From positions 1 to 58,070 of the forward strand of contig NZ_FOHI01000013.1 in NCBI RefSeq assembly GCF_900111585.1: a DNA stretch of 58,070 nt. The letters are read 5' to 3'. This stretch comes from Nitrosospira multiformis. Its GTDB lineage: Bacteria > Pseudomonadota > Gammaproteobacteria > Burkholderiales > Nitrosomonadaceae. Below are positions 25,981 to 34,835 of this stretch, piece after piece. The stretch's first letter is position 1. Every line of letters begins with the position of its first letter. The position numbers and the translations under genes were made by a program. Below the pieces are notes generated by a model. The model worked only from the letters and a program-made list of their open reading frames with translations. It made no database searches and was not told the DNA's origin.

Positions 25981-26610
25981 TCAACCAAGAAAGGGCTTTG
26001 CCAGATTGAGATCGTTCACGAAGTGCTCGTACTCTTCGTCCTTGTTTTCCTCAGGCACACGCAGCAGGAACGAGGGGTGGACCGTAATCAGCAGTGATAC
26101 CCCCGTTGCGTATTCGAGCAATTTTCCCCGGTTGACTTTGATCGGAGTGGCGCGGCCCAGCAATGAGCGGGCCGCTGTAGCGCCCAAGGCAATGATCAGA
26201 CGGGGCGCTATCAGTTCAATTTCCCGCTGCAGCCAGGCGTGGCACGCTACAATTTCCGCATCTATCGGTTTCTTGTGCATGCGTCGCTTGCCACGCAGTT
26301 CGAATTTGAAGTGCTTGACCGCATTGGTAACATAGACTTCTTCTCGCGATATACCGACTGCTGTCAGCGCGTGCGATAGAATCGATCCAGCCGGTCCGAC
26401 GAATGGATGGCCTGTAGTATCTTCACGGTCTCCAGGCTGCTCACCGACGAGCATGATCGATGCGTGCGAGGGACCTTCTCCGAAGACAGTCTGCGTGGCA
26501 TGTTCCCAGAGGTGACAGGCGCGGCAGTTCGTGGCTGCTTTACGCAGGGAAGCGATGGTATTTCCAGCGTGTTCAGCAGGATGTGAAGTATCCGGTGGCG
26601 GCGTTTTCAT
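25981..26610 (-). CDS. UdgX-type uracil-DNA glycosylase
   Basis: The 209-residue protein has family-4-like motifs with iron-sulfur cysteines (CRACHL), motif A GEQPGDREDTTGHPFVGPAG at 56-75, and the UdgX-specific insertion GKRRMHKKP, in which His112 corresponds to the His that forms a covalent bond with DNA after uracil excision in UdgX. Motif B is HPSFLLR. Length is normal. It is the downstream gene of the sensory cluster on the same strand. Confidence 0.92.
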   Translation of the reverse strand: MKTPPPDTSHPAEHAGNTIASLRKAATNCRACHLWEHATQTVFGEGPSHASIMLVGEQPGDREDTTGHPFVGPAGSILSHALTAVGISREEVYVTNAVKHFKFELRGKRRMHKKPIDAEIVACHAWLQREIELIAPRLIIALGATAARSLLGRATPIKVNRGKLLEYATGVSLLITVHPSFLLRVPEENKDEEYEHFVNDLNLAKPFLG

Positions 26611-26660
26611 CTGCTGAAGAATGGACGGGAGATGGGGAGTCGGAAGTCGGGGATGTTACC

Positions 26661-28373
26661 TTAACCTTCAGTACTGAACTCTTCGTTTTTATCTACATCG
26701 GGAGCGGCCTTGGAAGCTTCATCGGCAATGAGTTCAAACCAGAACACACTGCCGACATCGACAGTGCTTTCCACACCGATTGATCCGCCCATGAGTTCAA
26801 CTAGTTGTTTCGTCACTACCAGGCCAATGCCTGTACCTTCCACAGACCCCGCTTCCTGTCCGAGCCGGTTGAATTGCTGAAAAAGCTGTGTCAGTTTTTC
26901 CGGCGGCAATCCCGTCCCCGTATCGCGCACACTTACCCGCAGACGCCCGGGTTTTATCATGGAGCAACTCACTTCGACCATGCCACCCTCGCGGTTGTAT
27001 TTGATTGCGTTGGAAAGAAGATTGATCAGAACCTGCTTCACCCGCGTTCGGTCTGCCCGAACGAAGAAGCCCATGTCCGATGATGGCGGAAAGATCAGTT
27101 GTATGTTTTGCTCCTGGGCCTGCGGTTCGACCATGGTCCGGGACTCAACCATTACCTCTCCGATGCACATCGGTTCCTGCGCAACAACCAGTTTGCCGGA
27201 TTCGATTGCGGCGAGATCAAGGATTTTGTTTATCAGTTCAAGCAGATACCATCCTGCAGAATTGATCTCCTTGAGCATGGTCATTTGCGTGAATGTCGGC
27301 GGCGGAGAACTCGATTCCATCAATTGGGCAAAACCAAGCATGACATTCAGTGGTGAGCGTAATTCGTGGCTCATGCTGGAAAGAAAATCTGATTTGGCCA
27401 GATTGGCTTTTTCCGCCTCTGTCTTGGCTTTGATCAGTTCTTCTTCGATCAGCTTGCGGTGGTTGATATCGCACCGCAACTCTTCGTTCACCCGCGCCAG
27501 TTCATCGGTGCGCTTGGCCACGAGCTCTTCGAGACGAAAACGATGCTGCTTCAACTCCTCTTCTGCCTGTTTGCTTTCAGTGATATCAACCAGGATACCC
27601 TGCAGAAACAGCGAGCGTCCCGATTCATCCCGCACGACATTCGCCTCGTCGCGGAACCACAAGACCCTTTCATCCTGCGTGAGCAAACGGTACTCACAGC
27701 GTAGAGGCGCACCCGTTGCGCGGCTTTTTGCCCGTTCCTCGAGTGCGTGCGACCGGTCGTCCGGATGAATCTGTGCAAGCAGGATAGTCGGATCGTTCAA
27801 CCACTGTTCTGCTGAAAAACCAAGCATATTGATACGCGAGCTGACGTAGAGGAAACGGTTGCTCCCATCCAGTGCAGCAATATAAACGATTGCCGGAATG
27901 GTTTCGACCAGGGAGCGATATTTGGCCTCCGCCTGAGCGAGTTTCTCTTCCGCCTGCTTTTTTTCCAGCCGTATCCGCCGGTCGCTCAGTACGCGCTGGA
28001 TAACGGCAGGCAATAATTCAAGGTATTGGTGCTCCAGGTCCTTGATCAGGTAATCCTTCGCCCCGCGCTTCATTGCTTCTACCGCAATGGCGGCATTGTC
28101 CGTACCTGTCAGCATCATGACCGGAATGAAAACATCGCCACTCTCGTCGGTCAGCGCTGCCAGAAACTCAAGACCATTCACATCCGGCAAGTGGTAATCA
28201 AGCAGGACGCAGTCCGGCTTTTGCTCATGGGCAAGTTGCAATCCCTCCCGGCCTGATTCGGCTTCGGAAAGCACGAATTCGTAGTCCGGGTCCCGGGCAA
28301 GAGCACGTCGACACGCCATACGATCCACGGCATCGTCTTCGACGAGTAGAACGCGAATCAGGGGTTTGGTCAT
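26661..28373 (-). CDS. Receiver-PAS-histidine kinase
   Basis: The 570-residue cytoplasmic protein has an N-terminal receiver (residues 5-128, acceptor Asp59 in CVLLDYHLPD), a PAS domain (about 150-270, ending FLQGILVDITESKQ), a coiled coil, HisKA with His336 (LSSMSHELRSPLN) and a HATPase domain with N, G1 and G2 boxes (LINLLSNAIKYNREGG, VRDTGTGL, GTGIGLVVTKQL). No membrane segment is present. It likely relays a signal within the three-gene cluster that begins at 30,757. Confidence 0.92.
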   Translation of the reverse strand: MTKPLIRVLLVEDDAVDRMACRRALARDPDYEFVLSEAESGREGLQLAHEQKPDCVLLDYHLPDVNGLEFLAALTDESGDVFIPVMMLTGTDNAAIAVEAMKRGAKDYLIKDLEHQYLELLPAVIQRVLSDRRIRLEKKQAEEKLAQAEAKYRSLVETIPAIVYIAALDGSNRFLYVSSRINMLGFSAEQWLNDPTILLAQIHPDDRSHALEERAKSRATGAPLRCEYRLLTQDERVLWFRDEANVVRDESGRSLFLQGILVDITESKQAEEELKQHRFRLEELVAKRTDELARVNEELRCDINHRKLIEEELIKAKTEAEKANLAKSDFLSSMSHELRSPLNVMLGFAQLMESSSPPPTFTQMTMLKEINSAGWYLLELINKILDLAAIESGKLVVAQEPMCIGEVMVESRTMVEPQAQEQNIQLIFPPSSDMGFFVRADRTRVKQVLINLLSNAIKYNREGGMVEVSCSMIKPGRLRVSVRDTGTGLPPEKLTQLFQQFNRLGQEAGSVEGTGIGLVVTKQLVELMGGSIGVESTVDVGSVFWFELIADEASKAAPDVDKNEEFSTEG

Positions 28374-28418
28374 AAGTGGATGAGCTTTCGTAAAATCAGG
28401 GAGTTGATTGAACCTTTA

Positions 28419-28832
28419 TCATGGCATCTCGCTGATGGTCCAGTAAGCATCGATGGAACGCATGACTTCGACGAATTGACGATAATCCACGGGCTTGGCC
28501 ATATACCCCGCCACGCCCAAGTCGAAGCTGTTTATCTTATCCTGCTGTTCCTCTGACGTAGTCAGAACTACTATGGGAATACGCTTCAGCTTGTCATCAT
28601 TTTTGACCGCTTTCAGGAATTCGGTACCGTTCATAATGGGCATGTTCAAGTCTAGCAAAATGATGCAGGGTTTTTCGCTTGCCGGATCCTGGAGATAATG
28701 AACAGCCTCCTCACCATTTTCCCGGTGGACGAGCGGGTTCGTTACGTGAATCTCTTTTAGAGCACGAACGACCGTCATTTTATCTACTTGATCATCTTCT
28801 ACCAGGAGAATGGGTCTATTAGTTATTTTCAC
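28419..28832 (-). CDS. Single-domain response regulator (Rcp1 type)
   Basis: The 137-residue receiver has the acidic pair (VEDDQVDK), acceptor Asp61 (CIILLDLNMPIMNG), Thr switch (IVVLTTSEEQQD) and Lys (YMAKPVDY). The extended linker between strand 3 and helix 3 is typical of Rcp1-like regulators that partner phytochrome-type kinases. It starts at GTG overlapping the stop of the upstream kinase gene by 4 bases, showing translational coupling. Confidence 0.94.
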   Translation of the reverse strand: MKITNRPILLVEDDQVDKMTVVRALKEIHVTNPLVHRENGEEAVHYLQDPASEKPCIILLDLNMPIMNGTEFLKAVKNDDKLKRIPIVVLTTSEEQQDKINSFDLGVAGYMAKPVDYRQFVEVMRSIDAYWTISEMP

Positions 28833-30757
28833 GCTGCTGTTCCTTTGGTTGAATTTGCGACTGCTACTGTTTTAGGGAGAGTAAAGAAAAAAGTTGTACC
28901 CTCACCGGGGGTGGATTCCACCCAGATACTGCCACCATACATTTCCACGATCTTTTTTACCAGAGTGAGTCCAACACCGGTGCTTTCTACCCGGTCTCTT
29001 GGTGCAAGCGTCTGGAAAAGCTGAAAGATCTTTTCAAAATGGCGTGATTCGATACCAGGGCCATTGTCACTGACGCTGAACCTCCAATGTTCACCCTCCG
29101 CAATGCAGCCAATACGGATTCTGCATTGAGGCTTATCCATGTATTTGATGGCATTCGAAAGCAGATTCTGAAATATCTGTTGGATGCGCGTTGGCTCTAT
29201 CACTATGCTTGGTAATGCATTTTCGACGGTAATGGTAACATTTGGCGAAGGGGCAATGAAATCTATTACATCGCGCAGGACTTCATCGATCTTTACCTCC
29301 ACAGGGGCTTCTCTGACCCGCCCCACACGTGAATATTGCAGGATACCGTCGATCAGGTTTCCCATACGATGGACTCTGCTGACAAGGAGGCGCATATGCT
29401 CCCTGCCTTCATCATCGAACTTATCGAGGTAGTCAGTAGAGAGCCAGTCTGCAAGTGCGCCGATCGCGCGCAACGGTGCCTTCAAATCGTGCGATACCAC
29501 GTATGCGAAACTTTTCAGCTCTTCATTGGCACTTTCCAGGTCGGCCATCAGTATCGCTTTCTGTTCCTCTGCGTGTTTACGTTCACTGATGTCACGCAGA
29601 ATGACGACGAACATTCGATGCTCCTGGCCATGCATCTCAGTCACAGAAATATCTAGGGGAAACGTTGCGCAATTTTTGCGCAACCCGATAACTTCATTCG
29701 TTTTTCCGGGGACCTGCAGTTTCGTGTTTTCCTGGTAATTTTTAAAATAATCTGTCAGTTGACCGTGTTCAGGCCGGGGGAACAGGAATCCGATATTTTG
29801 TCCGATCAACTCACTTTCCGAATAACCGAAGATCCGTTCCATTGCCGGGTTCCCGGTTTTGATCACGCCCTCTTCGTTAATGGAGACCACACCCACAATC
29901 AGGTTATTTATCAAGGCGCGTGTATTGGCTTCGCTGGCGCGAACCTGGCCAATCGTCTCTACCAGGCTGTCGCGCATTTCCCGCACCGCCCCCATCAGTT
30001 GGCCGATTTCGTCATTCGATGGAGGAACCTCGATTTCCTGCCTCAGGTTTCCTGCCGCCACATCGCGGGAGATTCGTACCACATTCTCAAGAGGCTGAAA
30101 AATCGCGCGGATGAACATCAGGCTGAACACCACTGCCAGCACCAGGGCGACGACTATCGAAGCGATGAGAATGGCACGGATTGTCTCGTACCGCCTTTGT
30201 TCGTCATCATATTCTCTTTTCGCTTCATTGATCTGGAGCAAAACAAGGGCATCTATGCTTTCGCCTACAGGCAAATACATTGGCCGGATTTTTTCCACAA
30301 GTATCCTGTTTGCTTCACCAATCTTATTGGCTCGCAAGGCCGCTGTTGCCGGCAACAGCCCCTCGGTCACATATTTCCGGTGGTCGGCAGCAAATTGGGC
30401 CGCAAGCTTTTTTTCCACCGGGGTCAAGCGAGTGACAATATACTCTTCCCAGGTTCTGCTGATTTCCGCAATATTCTTCTCAACCATTGCGGTCTTGTTC
30501 CTGATGATCTCGGGCGTCGGCATTACCAGAGCAGATGTAATGGCAAGCCGGGTTTGCAGCAAAAGTGACTCAATATATCCAACCTGACTCAGTGGGATGG
30601 CCCTGTCATGGTAGACGGTCCTCAGGCCGTCTATCGCATGGCTCATACCGAACAAACCAATCATTCCCATTCCCAGCAAAAAGGCGATCAGATAGGACAG
30701 GGTAAAGATCAGGCGGGATTTGATCGTCAGGTTTTTAAATGTCAGCTTTTTGAACAT
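28829..30757 (-). CDS. Membrane sensor histidine kinase (4HB-HAMP-PAS-kinase)
   Basis: The 642-residue protein has membrane segments at about 14-38 and 194-217, flanking a four-helix-bundle periplasmic sensor, then HAMP (218-270), PAS (278-395), HisKA with His423 (SFAYVVSHDLKAPLRAI) and HATPase (NLLSNAIKYMDK, VSDNGPGIESRHF, GVGLTLVKKIV). The kinase part resembles Cph1-type kinases. It is the first gene of an operon with the response regulator and the hybrid kinase. Confidence 0.93.
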   Translation of the reverse strand: MFKKLTFKNLTIKSRLIFTLSYLIAFLLGMGMIGLFGMSHAIDGLRTVYHDRAIPLSQVGYIESLLLQTRLAITSALVMPTPEIIRNKTAMVEKNIAEISRTWEEYIVTRLTPVEKKLAAQFAADHRKYVTEGLLPATAALRANKIGEANRILVEKIRPMYLPVGESIDALVLLQINEAKREYDDEQRRYETIRAILIASIVVALVLAVVFSLMFIRAIFQPLENVVRISRDVAAGNLRQEIEVPPSNDEIGQLMGAVREMRDSLVETIGQVRASEANTRALINNLIVGVVSINEEGVIKTGNPAMERIFGYSESELIGQNIGFLFPRPEHGQLTDYFKNYQENTKLQVPGKTNEVIGLRKNCATFPLDISVTEMHGQEHRMFVVILRDISERKHAEEQKAILMADLESANEELKSFAYVVSHDLKAPLRAIGALADWLSTDYLDKFDDEGREHMRLLVSRVHRMGNLIDGILQYSRVGRVREAPVEVKIDEVLRDVIDFIAPSPNVTITVENALPSIVIEPTRIQQIFQNLLSNAIKYMDKPQCRIRIGCIAEGEHWRFSVSDNGPGIESRHFEKIFQLFQTLAPRDRVESTGVGLTLVKKIVEMYGGSIWVESTPGEGTTFFFTLPKTVAVANSTKGTAA

Positions 30758-31159
30758 ATGACCTGCAAGGATTCGAAAAGGGGATACCCGAAGCTTTCTA
30801 TTGCACAGGGAGTTACAAATATACCCCTATGAACCTCAAGTGAAAAATATCTTTTAATCCGACAAACCCTGTTCACGACTCATCCAGGAAAAGAAGACAA
30901 TGTTGGTTGAACTCACCGGTCGGGAGCAGAAAATTTATGATCCAAATATGTGGATCAGCAGATGTTATGAGCGTCCTGCAGGCGTTCATCGGGTACTCGC
31001 ACAACCAACCGGCCTATTCCTATTGAGAGACTCTCCTTGATATGTACTATATTTAGATAGCGTTCCCGGATTGCTAATCCGGCCCGCTGATTCTCGTTTT
31101 TCCGGCTAATCTGCCCGGGTTGCAATACCTGGAATTCCATAATAAGGAGGATAAATATC
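30758..31159. other. Divergent intergenic region
   Basis: Lies between the start of the kinase gene and the CHRD protein gene. It should hold promoters for both. AAGGAGG before 31,160 is the ribosome binding site of the latter. Confidence 0.5.
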
Positions 31160-31780
31160 ATGAAACCGAGCGCCTTAATCGCAGGATGTCTGCTTGCCGC
31201 AATTGTGTCGGGGCCAGCAGTCGCGCAGCAGGCAATTTTTACCGCCGAGCTCCTCGGATCGAACGAACGGCCGGATCCCAATAATTCTACCGGGACAGGT
31301 ATGGCGACCGTTACGATTGATCCGGCTCAGGGAACGATGCATGTTCACGAGACTTTCAGTGGTCTTTCGGCAAATACGACAATTTCCCACATCCATTGCT
31401 GTGCTGGTCCAGATGGCACCGCCGCCCCCGCCACCACCGTACCCTCTTTCCCAGGGTTTCCAGTTGGGGTGACTGCCGGCACTTATGATCAAACCTTCAA
31501 TATGCTGGAAGCCTCAAGCTATAACCCGGCATTCATTTCGGCTAATGGTGGGACGGCCGCAAGTGCATTTGACGCGTTCGTAGCCGGATTGAATAACGGA
31601 ACCGCCTACGCCAACATCCATTCAGAGATGTTCCCAGCGGGGGAGATCCGTGGCACGCTAGTGCCAGTGCCCGAACCGGAAACCTACGCAATGCTGCTGG
31701 CCGGTTTAGCGATGGTGAGCATGATGTCGCGGCGGCGGCGTCTTTTTTCCCGCGAAGATAGCGGTGTCAGGATAAGCTGA
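31160..31780 (+). CDS. CHRD-domain PEP-CTERM protein
   Basis: The 206-residue exported protein has a signal peptide (1-22, ending AVAQ), a CHRD domain (about 25-165, TAELLGSNERPDPNNSTG, HIHCCAGPDG, NGTAYANIHSEMFPAGEIRG) and a C-terminal PEP-CTERM tail (PEPETYAMLLAGLAMVSMM with SRRRR). CHRD is a beta-rich domain with conserved histidines, first seen in chordin. Exosortase processing is expected. It is monocistronic. Confidence 0.93.
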   Translation: MKPSALIAGCLLAAIVSGPAVAQQAIFTAELLGSNERPDPNNSTGTGMATVTIDPAQGTMHVHETFSGLSANTTISHIHCCAGPDGTAAPATTVPSFPGFPVGVTAGTYDQTFNMLEASSYNPAFISANGGTAASAFDAFVAGLNNGTAYANIHSEMFPAGEIRGTLVPVPEPETYAMLLAGLAMVSMMSRRRRLFSREDSGVRIS

Positions 31781-32235
31781 ACATCTGCTGTCGAGTAATT
31801 TCTGCATGGAATGATTTTGACAGCTGGCTGTAAACGGACTTTCTTTGTTTCCAAGGGAAGGGAACCTGCTGATCCTCAAGGATTGCTTGGATAGCGCTCG
31901 GAGCCGGAATCGAAGGGCACAGCTGCCGTTTTTTCTCGTTTATTAAATTCGCCGGTTGGGGATTGTGCGTAACCCCTAACTCATTCGGCTGCTCTTCGAG
32001 CAAAGAGTCAAGAGAACAGGATTTTTCTACTCACTGTTCAAAAGCAATTGCACAAAAACAATCAGTTTTCGTTCTCTTTTACCTATTGCGACAATCTGCT
32101 CCGAGCCTTGAGTTATTTCATGCGCTCTCGCTGATCTGGCTGACCGCCAATCAGTCAAATAGAAATAGCATATGGAGCGGGTAACTCTATAATAGGGCTG
32201 CACGCTGGTACGAATATTTCGCCCAGCGTGCAATC
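31781..32235. other. Gene-free stretch
   Basis: No convincing gene or repeat is seen here. It lies between convergent genes, so it holds the two transcript ends. Confidence 0.4.
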
Positions 32236-32439
32236 TTACGCCGCTTGAATGTTTGATGCTTGCTTGCCCTTTGGGCCTTGCGTAACCTCAAACGTTACTT
32301 TTTGTCCCTCTTGGAGCGTTTTGAAGCCGGACATGTTGATTGCGGAGAAGTGGGCAAATAAATCTTCACTGCCGTCAACAGGGGTAATAAAACCAAATCC
32401 TTTTGCCTCATTGAACCATTTTACTGTGCCAGTTGCCAT
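32236..32439 (-). CDS. Cold-shock protein (CspA family)
   Basis: The 67-residue protein has the RNA-binding motifs KGFGFITP (RNP1) and DLFAHF (RNP2) and the ending [10 protein letters not shown]. Cold-shock proteins melt RNA structures. It closely resembles the product of 52,485-52,688 (about 10 differences). A leader of about 130 nt is partly conserved between the two genes, suggesting post-transcriptional control. Confidence 0.97.
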   Translation of the reverse strand: MATGTVKWFNEAKGFGFITPVDGSEDLFAHFSAINMSGFKTLQEGQKVTFEVTQGPKGKQASNIQAA

Positions 32440-33000
32440 TTTTACTTCCTATATATCAGTTAAAAAGAGACCTCATCTTCAGGTCTGACCGCATTTTGAC
32501 AATCCCTGAATGAGAAATATGTTCGCTACCGTACCGAAAAATCCATGCGCTCCGTTAGATCGTACATTTTTTGGATCATTAGCGAGAGAGCAAATCTTTC
32601 TCGATGCCATAATTTTGATCAGTGCAGGAAACCTAAGCTGGGACTCAAGCTCCAGCAGTTATCAACAGACCTATCCACGCCAATTAGGGAAAACTTCCAT
32701 TAGCGGTATTCGCCGAAGCTCGGCCAAGTGCTCATCAGGGCTTGAGCGAGACTGTAGTGCATCGAGTATCAGATATCCTGCACGGCAAATCATCATGAAG
32801 GGAATCAAATACCTGAATGTACCTAATGCACGATGGAATATATGAAAAGAGAAATCCCATTTATCCGCATCGGATGAATTATTGCTTGTTTTCGTGGTTT
32901 TGTTCGATATCGGTTCGCAACGAAACTGTTTCCGGGTTGCTCCCGGAACTGGCGAAAACTGATCGGAAACTGTCCCAGCAATTTTCTCAGGAGAACAGAT
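32440..33000. other. Csp leader and promoter region
   Basis: The first part (32,440-32,580) matches the leader of the second csp gene in blocks: TTCCTATA, CTGACC, TTGACAATC/TTGTCAATC, ATATGTTCGCT, and TGCG. No other gene is seen. Confidence 0.55.
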
Positions 33001-34020
33001 ATGAAACCAGAAGACAACGCCAGCGCCACACGGCGCCAGTTTGTGGGCGGCATGACAACCGGCCTTGCCGCAGCATTTGTCTACCCGGCCTTCGCACAGC
33101 AAGGGCAGCAAGCAAGCCCTCCGGGCTCCCTACAAGGGCCCAGCCAATCCCGTAAACAGGATCCGAGAACGCAATATCCTATTCCCCCTTTCCCTCCGCA
33201 AAAACAGGAGCCTCCCGGCCTTGTAAGCAAGATGATACCGCGGCCCGATCACGGCGAAACAACCTACAAGGGTTCGGGTCGGCTAGGGGGTAGAAAGGCG
33301 CTTGTGACCGGTGGAGATTCGGGCATTGGGCGCGCCGCCGCCATCGCGTTTGCGCGTGAGGGGGCCGATGTCGCGATCAATTATCTCCCTGTTGAGGAGT
33401 CCGACGCTCGTGAGGTCGTGGAAATCATCCGGGCGGAAGGGCGGAAGGCGGTCGCGATTCCTGGCGATATCAGGGACGAGAATTTTTGCTCCAGGCTTGT
33501 CGCCAACGCCGTCCGGGAGCTGGACGGACTGGATATCCTTGTCAACAATGCGGCCATGGCTGTCGCCCAGCCCTCTATCGTTGATCTTACGACGGAACAG
33601 TTCGATTCGACCTTCAAATGCAACGTCTATGCCATGTTCTGGATTACCCGGGCCGCCCTGCCGCATCTTGAGCCCGGAGCGGCGATCATCAACACAAGTT
33701 CTGTTGAGGCTTACACTCCATCCGATGCGTTTCTCGACTACGCGCAGACAAAGGCATGCAATATTGCTTTCACGAAATCGCTGGCGAAGCAGGTCGCCAA
33801 CAAGGGTATCCGGGTGAATGCGGTGGCGCCGGGACCGTTCTGGACGCCGTTGCAGACGGCTGGATGGGCGGATCTCAGCAGGTTGGGCAAGGAGACTCCG
33901 CTTGGGCGTCCCGGCCAACCGGTGGAACTCGCTCCCCTTTATGTCTTTCTCGCGTCGCAGGAATCAAGCTACGCAACCGGACAGGTGTACGGTGCTTCGG
34001 GCGGGGAAGGGCAGCCCTAA
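33001..34020 (+). CDS. SDR-family oxidoreductase with Tat signal
   Basis: The 339-residue protein has a twin-arginine signal ([17 protein letters not shown], residues 10-27), a Pro/Gln-rich linker, and an SDR domain: [12 protein letters not shown] (nucleotide binding), NNAAMA, and the catalytic Tyr in YAQTK. It resembles YghA/glucose-1-dehydrogenase-like SDRs, often exported with this type of leader. The substrate is unknown. AGGAGA lies just before ATG. Confidence 0.92.
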   Translation: MKPEDNASATRRQFVGGMTTGLAAAFVYPAFAQQGQQASPPGSLQGPSQSRKQDPRTQYPIPPFPPQKQEPPGLVSKMIPRPDHGETTYKGSGRLGGRKALVTGGDSGIGRAAAIAFAREGADVAINYLPVEESDAREVVEIIRAEGRKAVAIPGDIRDENFCSRLVANAVRELDGLDILVNNAAMAVAQPSIVDLTTEQFDSTFKCNVYAMFWITRAALPHLEPGAAIINTSSVEAYTPSDAFLDYAQTKACNIAFTKSLAKQVANKGIRVNAVAPGPFWTPLQTAGWADLSRLGKETPLGRPGQPVELAPLYVFLASQESSYATGQVYGASGGEGQP

Positions 34021-34274
34021 TGATGTCTAAAACCTCAAGGTTTCTTATGTCGACACCAGGTGATGATGGGCTGTAAATTTTCAGGTGTAGAACTCTCCCC
34101 ACTACCCGACCCCATATCCCAGATATCTGTTGCCCTTTTAATGGTTTTGCTTACACTTGCCTCATTATTGCGCGCCGAGCCTTTATCGGAAAATAAAAGA
34201 GAGTTACAGGTAGATACCTGTAACTCCTCAATCTGGTGGTGTTTATGATGGAATTGAACCGATGATCAGGGAGA

Positions 34275-34574
34275 TTATGAGTCCTTGGCAAGGGTGGCAG
34301 CTGTCCATGCCCGGAGTCGGAACTTATGCCCTCCCCAAGAGTTGCCCGCTCGTAACCGCTGCGAACGAAGGTAATCTCTTCGCCAGTGCGCGTTCTGCTC
34401 CTGCAGCGCTCGCAATTGCTGTTGTTCCAGCAGCATCTGTTCGTACCTTGCATGTCCGGCGCGCTGCAAATCCTGAAAACCGTTGTACTTATGTTCGATG
34501 CCAGAATGCTGTGCTTGAACTCCTGATGAGAGTGCGAAAAAGCCTCCTGTCAGGAGCGCCATCGCAAGTTTCAT
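34275..34574 (-). CDS. Exported small basic protein
   Basis: The start at 34,574 has GGAGG 6-7 bases upstream. The 99-residue protein has a signal peptide (MKLAMALLTGGFFALSSGVQA) and a mature Gln/Arg-rich part (YEQMLLEQQQLRALQEQ, WRRDYLRSQRLR) likely to be helical. No family is recognised. Confidence 0.65.
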   Translation of the reverse strand: MKLAMALLTGGFFALSSGVQAQHSGIEHKYNGFQDLQRAGHARYEQMLLEQQQLRALQEQNAHWRRDYLRSQRLRAGNSWGGHKFRLRAWTAATLAKDS

Positions 34575-34835
34575 TTTTTCCTCCAAGGATGTGAACGCGA
34601 GATAATTTACGATTGCATGATTGCATTCTAGGCCTTGGTCAGGTGGAAATAAATTGTACTTAAGTACATGTTCTCTGAATAAAAACACTATCACTTTCGC
34701 TTGGGGGATTTAGGGATTCGAGGAATTGATTGCTGCCAGAAGAGAAGGGTTCATCACACGGTGAGGGAAGTGCGATGAACCCCGGAATATAAGAGAAGAA
34801 GATGATATGGGTTTGGAAATGAACGATATGATGGG

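Noticed and set aside
30111-30587. 158-codon + frame over the sensor kinase
   Set aside because: Shadow of the kinase gene.
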